DNA of 42,241 nt from contig CAJTDD010000035.1 of assembly GCA_910574885.1 (NCBI GenBank), positions 1,008 to 43,248 on the forward strand. The letters are read 5' to 3'. The notes beneath the pieces were generated by a model. That model worked only from the letters and a program-made list of their open reading frames with translations, had not been told where the DNA came from and ran no database searches. Below, one piece after another: positions 39,444 to 42,241 of the stretch (the first letter of the stretch is position 1; each line of letters opens with the position of its first letter). Source of the DNA: Lachnospiraceae bacterium (lineage in GTDB: Bacteria > Bacillota > Clostridia > Lachnospirales > Lachnospiraceae). The position numbers and the translations under genes were made by a program.

Positions 39444-39746
39444 ATGGAAAGAACAATTAGGCGTGGCGACATCTACTACGCAGAGCTTAACCCCGTTATC
39501 GGTTCAGAGCAGGGCGGCACACGACCCGTACTTATCATATCCAACAACACAGGCAACTGATTCAGCCCGACAGTCATCATTGCCGCCATTACGAACCGAC
39601 CGAAAAAAGTGAAACTGCCGACACATTTCTGTTTGGATGGGATTGCAGGGCTTCCCGCAGATTCCATTATTTTATTTGAACAGATACGCACAATAGATAA
39701 AAAACGGCTGAAAGAGAGGATGGCACAGCTTGAATGTAAATTCTGA
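39444..39746 (+). pseudogene. MazF/PemK-type endoribonuclease toxin with in-frame TGA
   Basis: The frame encodes RRGDIYYAELNPVIGSEQGG, TRPVLIISNNTGN, then TGA at 39558-39560. It then continues in the same frame with FSPTVIIAAITNRPKKVKLP, THFCLDGIAGLPADSII and QIRTIDKKRLKERM to a TGA at 39744-39746. It is a complete MazF apart from one stop where relatives have Arg, consistent with a single CGA-to-TGA change. GGAGG lies 12 bases before the ATG, a long gap. No mazE-like antitoxin precedes it. The truncated 38-residue product would be inactive. Confidence 0.85.
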
Positions 39747-40614
39747 TAAATATAAAGAAGAAAAAATAAAACGAAAGGCAGAATATGAGAAAGCGACACA
39801 TGATTCTGACAAAGAGGAAAACATTCAGGAAGAAGAACAGGCGGATTATTATGAAGATTCTATAGTAACCCATTTATCCATTTGTGATGTATTGTCCAAT
39901 GATGGCGTTACAAAGGTATTAAAGAAACTTTATTCCTTACCGAAAAAGAAGTTTAAAGTTCATAATCATTATAAAAAGCCTTCTATATTCCATAAATATG
40001 ACTATGTTCATCTTCAATATTCTGAATCGGGGTATGGATGTTTTGCGGAGATTGAATTATTAGAGGATAAATATATAAAAAGTATTAAGGAGACTTGGGC
40101 GCAGATTAACAGTTATTTTGCACTGATTGAATATTGCTTTACGTTTAAAAAGCCTTTAGACGAAGATAGTTATAATCAATTTGTATATGATAATATTAGG
40201 AATCTTACTTCCAAAGATTATATAATATGGCATCGCATAAGTAAAGAAGAAGGCAAACGCAAAGACGATATGGATTACGGATTGGCGGAACAGATGACAG
40301 AAGAAAGTTTTCCTCTAATTTGTCAACATTATATTACAAGCTTTTTATATAGTGAACAGGGGAAAAATAATCCGCTGATTAATATGGAATATAGGATAAG
40401 GAAAGCTCCGATAGATATTAATAGACTATATCTCAAAGGAATTGTAATAGCCTATTATAATAAAAAATCGAACTATGTTATTTGTTCCGATTATGACAAA
40501 CCCAATTACTGTATGCTTACAGGAAACAACCGTTTTCCACAGTTTAATATATGTGAGTATAGTGCAACCTATAGAAATGAGATTTTTATTGTTTCTTCGG
40601 ATATAGAGAATTGA
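39730..40614 (+). CDS. Orphan protein overlapping the mazF pseudogene
   Basis: 294 residues from TTG 39730, overlapping the mazF tail by 17 bases (GAGAGGATGG upstream). The N-terminal ~40 residues are charged, coiled-coil-like (KEEKIKRKAEYEKATHDSDK). The rest is a soluble alpha/beta protein (VHLQYSESGYGCFAEIELLE, IKETWAQINSYFALIEYCF, MEYRIRKAPIDINRLYLKG). I do not recognise the family. Lower GC than the mazF part indicates a different origin. Its coupling to a toxin gene suggests a role in the same stress or addiction unit, but this is unproven. Confidence 0.65.
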   Translation: MNVNSDKYKEEKIKRKAEYEKATHDSDKEENIQEEEQADYYEDSIVTHLSICDVLSNDGVTKVLKKLYSLPKKKFKVHNHYKKPSIFHKYDYVHLQYSESGYGCFAEIELLEDKYIKSIKETWAQINSYFALIEYCFTFKKPLDEDSYNQFVYDNIRNLTSKDYIIWHRISKEEGKRKDDMDYGLAEQMTEESFPLICQHYITSFLYSEQGKNNPLINMEYRIRKAPIDINRLYLKGIVIAYYNKKSNYVICSDYDKPNYCMLTGNNRFPQFNICEYSATYRNEIFIVSSDIEN

Positions 40615-40745
40615 AACTATTTGAAAGAGAGTTTTCAAAATTTTCGACAGGGAGAAAAAGCATCGCTTATAACAAGGAATTTAAAAGTTACTCATAGTTT
40701 TGAGGTTTCAATCTGGCATTTCAAAATAGAAAGGAGGCAGAACAT

Positions 40746-41204
40746 ATGGAGGCTTCTTCTACGGTGGGAGGAGATCCTTAAGGATACGGAAAAGAATACC
40801 CAACTGGCATTAAAGGTCAGAGAGGAAACCTACCCGGTAAGGGACTGCGCCATTAAGACCATCCTGGATCGTGCAGGGATCTCCGGCGCCGGATTACGCA
40901 AGTTGGAGAAATCCAACTATGCCAGGGTGGTGAACTACTGCCTGAAGGTACAAAGGGAGATGCGCTGATCAAGATTGCGGATGGAAAGTATCTGCCGTAC
41001 ACGGCGGAGACAGCCATGATTACAGCACCCTTGATATGCGCGCAGTCTTTGAGACGACCGTGCAGTATCTTGACAAGAACTTCAATGGAAGCAGTTATAT
41101 GGAAGGCTCCGGAGCATTTGACCATTCTATTGGATCGGCTATGTGGAAGCTTAGAGGAAACCAGGAGCATCTGGATACTTACCGGACTGCCCTTGCCGAC
41201 CAGT
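40746..41204 (+). pseudogene. DUF932 family protein (phage/plasmid-like), frameshifted fragment
   Basis: Three frames assemble into DUF932: RWEEILKDTEKNTQLALKVR, ETYPVRDCAIKTILDRAGIS and ARVVNYCLKVQ; then DALIKIADGK; then AVHGGDSHDYSTLDMRAVFE, TVQYLDKNFNGSSYMEGSGA and WKLRGNQEHLDTYRTALAD. Shifts lie near 40955 and 40990 (a missing base in the GKVSAVHGG segment). The N-terminal half of a normal DUF932 protein is absent, and the C-terminus ends at the MFS fragment. AAAGGAGG precedes an ATG at 40746, but that frame stops after 11 codons. Confidence 0.8.
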
Positions 41205-41457
41205 CTGTTTTTTTATTACTGCCCTGTTTGAATGTTTTATAAAATTAAGCTATCAGCGTATTCAAAATCAAGGCGGTGTGCTTCAGATTGTTAAGCAGGA
41301 TTTTTTATCAAGTATGCAGTATATTTCAAAAGAACAGACCAGCATATCAAAAATGTTGCTCTTAACGGCATTTTCAAGATTTTTTGTGATGGGCATTACC
41401 ATAGTCGGACTTCCTTTTCTTATGCGGACTGTCTTCGGATTTAATGCAAAATATGTT
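41205..41457 (+). pseudogene. MFS efflux-transporter internal fragment
   Basis: The plus frame gives FFITALFECFIKLSYQRIQN, then VKQDFLSSMQYISKEQTSIS, KMLLLTAFSRFFVMGITIVG and LPFLMRTVFGFNAKY. This is the central loop and the following two helices of a drug-efflux MFS protein. Both ends are cut: the left joins the DUF932 fragment, the right the YkgJ fragment (opposite strand) at about 41455. Confidence 0.75.
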
Positions 41458-41921
41458 GTTTTTGCGCCTGTTATTATCTGTAATCCCCTCAGCAGTTTTT
41501 CAGCATTTTCCCGGAACTGTGACAGGAATTCCTTTTCCAGATCATAACAGAGATAGAGGATACCAAAGATCGAGTTCCATACTTGCCGCATAGCTGCTTC
41601 GTCCAGGAATCTTTCCGCCTTCCTTATGAGCGTTACAAAATTCTTCTGGAATGTCGCCCACTCAATAGAGAAGTCATCATTAAGCGCCACACCTCTCGGA
41701 TGGCGGTCATCAAACCAGCGCCAGAGTTCTGTCCGTGTGATTCCGACCGGAAATGAGATCCCCTGCAGTGTAAATGATTCTGCAAAGAATTCGTCTCCGG
41801 AGTACGGAACCTCCAAAGGTATATCTGAAAGCTCCCGCCACATGGTTTCTACCACCCGTCTGCACAGACCGGATTCCTGATCATAGTCAAATCCTCCATG
41901 GTTTACACATTCAGCGCTCCG
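41453..41921 (-). pseudogene. Chimeric fragment: conjugative-element protein front fused to YkgJ tail
   Basis: From 41921 downward the minus frame gives GGFDYDQESGLCRRVVETMW, RELSDIPLEV and ITRTELWRWFDDRHPRGVA, the N-terminal part of a hypothetical protein usual in Firmicutes elements. At about 41690 it switches in frame to DDFSIEWATFQKNFVTLIRK and FGILYLCYDLEKEF, the tail of the YkgJ protein at 14650-15360 (close to 90 percent identical in DNA by eye over ~235 bases). The cysteine cluster is missing. The frame runs on to 41283 but only through antisense of the MFS fragment. No start signal. Confidence 0.7.
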
Positions 41922-42022
41922 TCAAGCTCCAGGATCTTTGTTGCCAGTGGCAAGCTTTCTGTAGTGATGCCGTCGCGGGTGAAATGTGTAAGCTTTCCTG
42001 TTGCAACAACTGTGCAGCCCAT
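41903..42022 (-). pseudogene. Short fragment of an element gene
   Basis: 39 codons from an ATG without ribosome binding site: GCTVVATGKLTHFTRDGITT, then ESLPLATKILELDGALNV and TAA. Protein-like and overlapping the front of the chimeric fragment. Probably the tail of the gene preceding it in an ancestral operon. Not recognised. Confidence 0.35.
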
Positions 42023-42105
42023 AAATGAGATTCTTAATATACTAATATGCTTAAAACTCTCTTGTTTTTTGTGTAGATTTACAAATATATCCGGTAAAAA
42101 GGCAT

Positions 42106-42140
42106 GCTTCGCAAGCCTTCTTGCGGAGGCTTTTAAAAAA
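42106..42140. terminator. Hairpin terminator near right edge
   Basis: GCTTCGCAAG (42106-42115), loop CCTT, CTTGCGGAGGC (42120-42130), then TTTT. A-runs on the other side allow use by the minus-strand fragment that follows. Confidence 0.7.
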
Positions 42141-42165
42141 TTTATTCAGTAAGAAAAAGTTTGTA

Positions 42166-42240
42166 TCAGGATGAACCATATGTCCTTCCGGCCTGTTGCA
42201 TCCTGTGGCGCCCGCATTCCGGACAAATGCGTATATCAAT
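42166..42240 (-). CDS. C-terminal zinc-ribbon-like end of a gene running off the window (partial)
   Basis: The minus frame enters from the right edge and reads IRICPECGRHRMQQAGRTYG, then SS and TGA at 42166-42168. A CPECG knuckle suggests one half of a zinc ribbon. The rest of the gene is outside the window. Confidence 0.4.
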   Translation of the reverse strand: MDIRICPECGRHRMQQAGRTYGSS

Positions 42241-42241
42241 C

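Noticed and set aside
41283..41452. C-terminal part of the long minus-strand frame after the YkgJ tail
   Set aside because: It is the antisense of the MFS fragment, which reads convincingly on the plus strand, so the apparent extension of the YkgJ-like protein is accidental.

Overview
The window looks like a chromosomal accessory region of a gut-type Clostridia (Lachnospiraceae-like) genome. I infer this from the moderate-to-low GC, AGGAGG-type ribosome binding sites, GHKL/LytTR and VanRS-like regulators, BceAB-type transporters, YkgJ cysteine-cluster proteins, Rpn-type PD-(D/E)XK transposases, and the DUF5697, DUF6100, LPD11 and VirD4 genes typical of Firmicutes integrative conjugative elements. 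No rRNA, tRNA, CRISPR array or complete conjugation module is present. The window is a mosaic of mobile-element remnants and small cargo cassettes, and many genes are broken.

Layout. 1-1.2 kb: a short terminal repeat array (possibly an IS21-type end) followed by an actin-like ParM/ParR partition operon scrambled by a ~0.35 kb internal inversion. 1.3-2.7 kb: an XRE regulator and a two-gene sigma-like module of a conjugative element. 2.9-9.8 kb: a complete signalling/transport locus with a LytTR response regulator, two tandem paralogous GHKL kinases, a BceA/BceB-type ABC transporter preceded by a good LytTR-type direct-repeat operator, and a 152-residue orphan protein. 10.1-12.0 kb: an HTH protein, an OmpR-type regulator and a histidine kinase cut off in its ATPase domain by a fusion to foreign DNA. 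12.2-16.1 kb: a metallophosphoesterase plus SRAP pair, an Rpn transposase and two YkgJ-family proteins. 16.1-20.3 kb (minus strand): a conjugative-element block of DUF5697, DUF6100, a winged-helix-like protein, a VirD4/TraG coupling protein lacking its C-terminal third, and an LPD11 protein.

20.6-25.3 kb holds the most distinctive locus. A perfect 59-bp inverted repeat (21247-21305 and 25282-25340) encloses an AT-rich cassette: a D-Ala-D-Ala-ligase-like ATP-grasp enzyme, a PLP-dependent aminotransferase-like enzyme, and a convergent pentapeptide-repeat protein with a membrane segment. A stand-alone LytTR regulator lies just outside. I read it as a candidate small-molecule synthesis plus self-protection (or defence) cassette that may be mobile or invertible. 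This is a hypothesis.

25.6-28.5 kb: a frameshifted orphan gene, then a tyrosine recombinase whose ribosome binding site and start codon sit in a 16-bp stem, and an upstream partner gene. 28.6-32.8 kb: three HxlR regulators (one a remnant), a nitroreductase, an amidohydrolase remnant, a radical SAM enzyme behind a 51-bp tandem repeat, and a broken CPBP-like gene. 32.8-38.4 kb (minus strand): an apolipoprotein-N-acyltransferase-like protein, a CPBP protease, an XRE-membrane regulator, a DUF2185-like immunity protein and small membrane proteins. 38.5-42.2 kb: a second sigma-like gene whose leader resembles that at 2 kb, a mazF pseudogene with an in-frame TGA, an orphan gene, and a graveyard of DUF932, MFS, YkgJ and zinc-ribbon fragments.

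Working links: LytTR regulator, GHKL kinases, direct-repeat operator and BceAB form one probable circuit. The 59-bp-flanked cassette is another unit. Much of the rest is decaying conjugative-element DNA.
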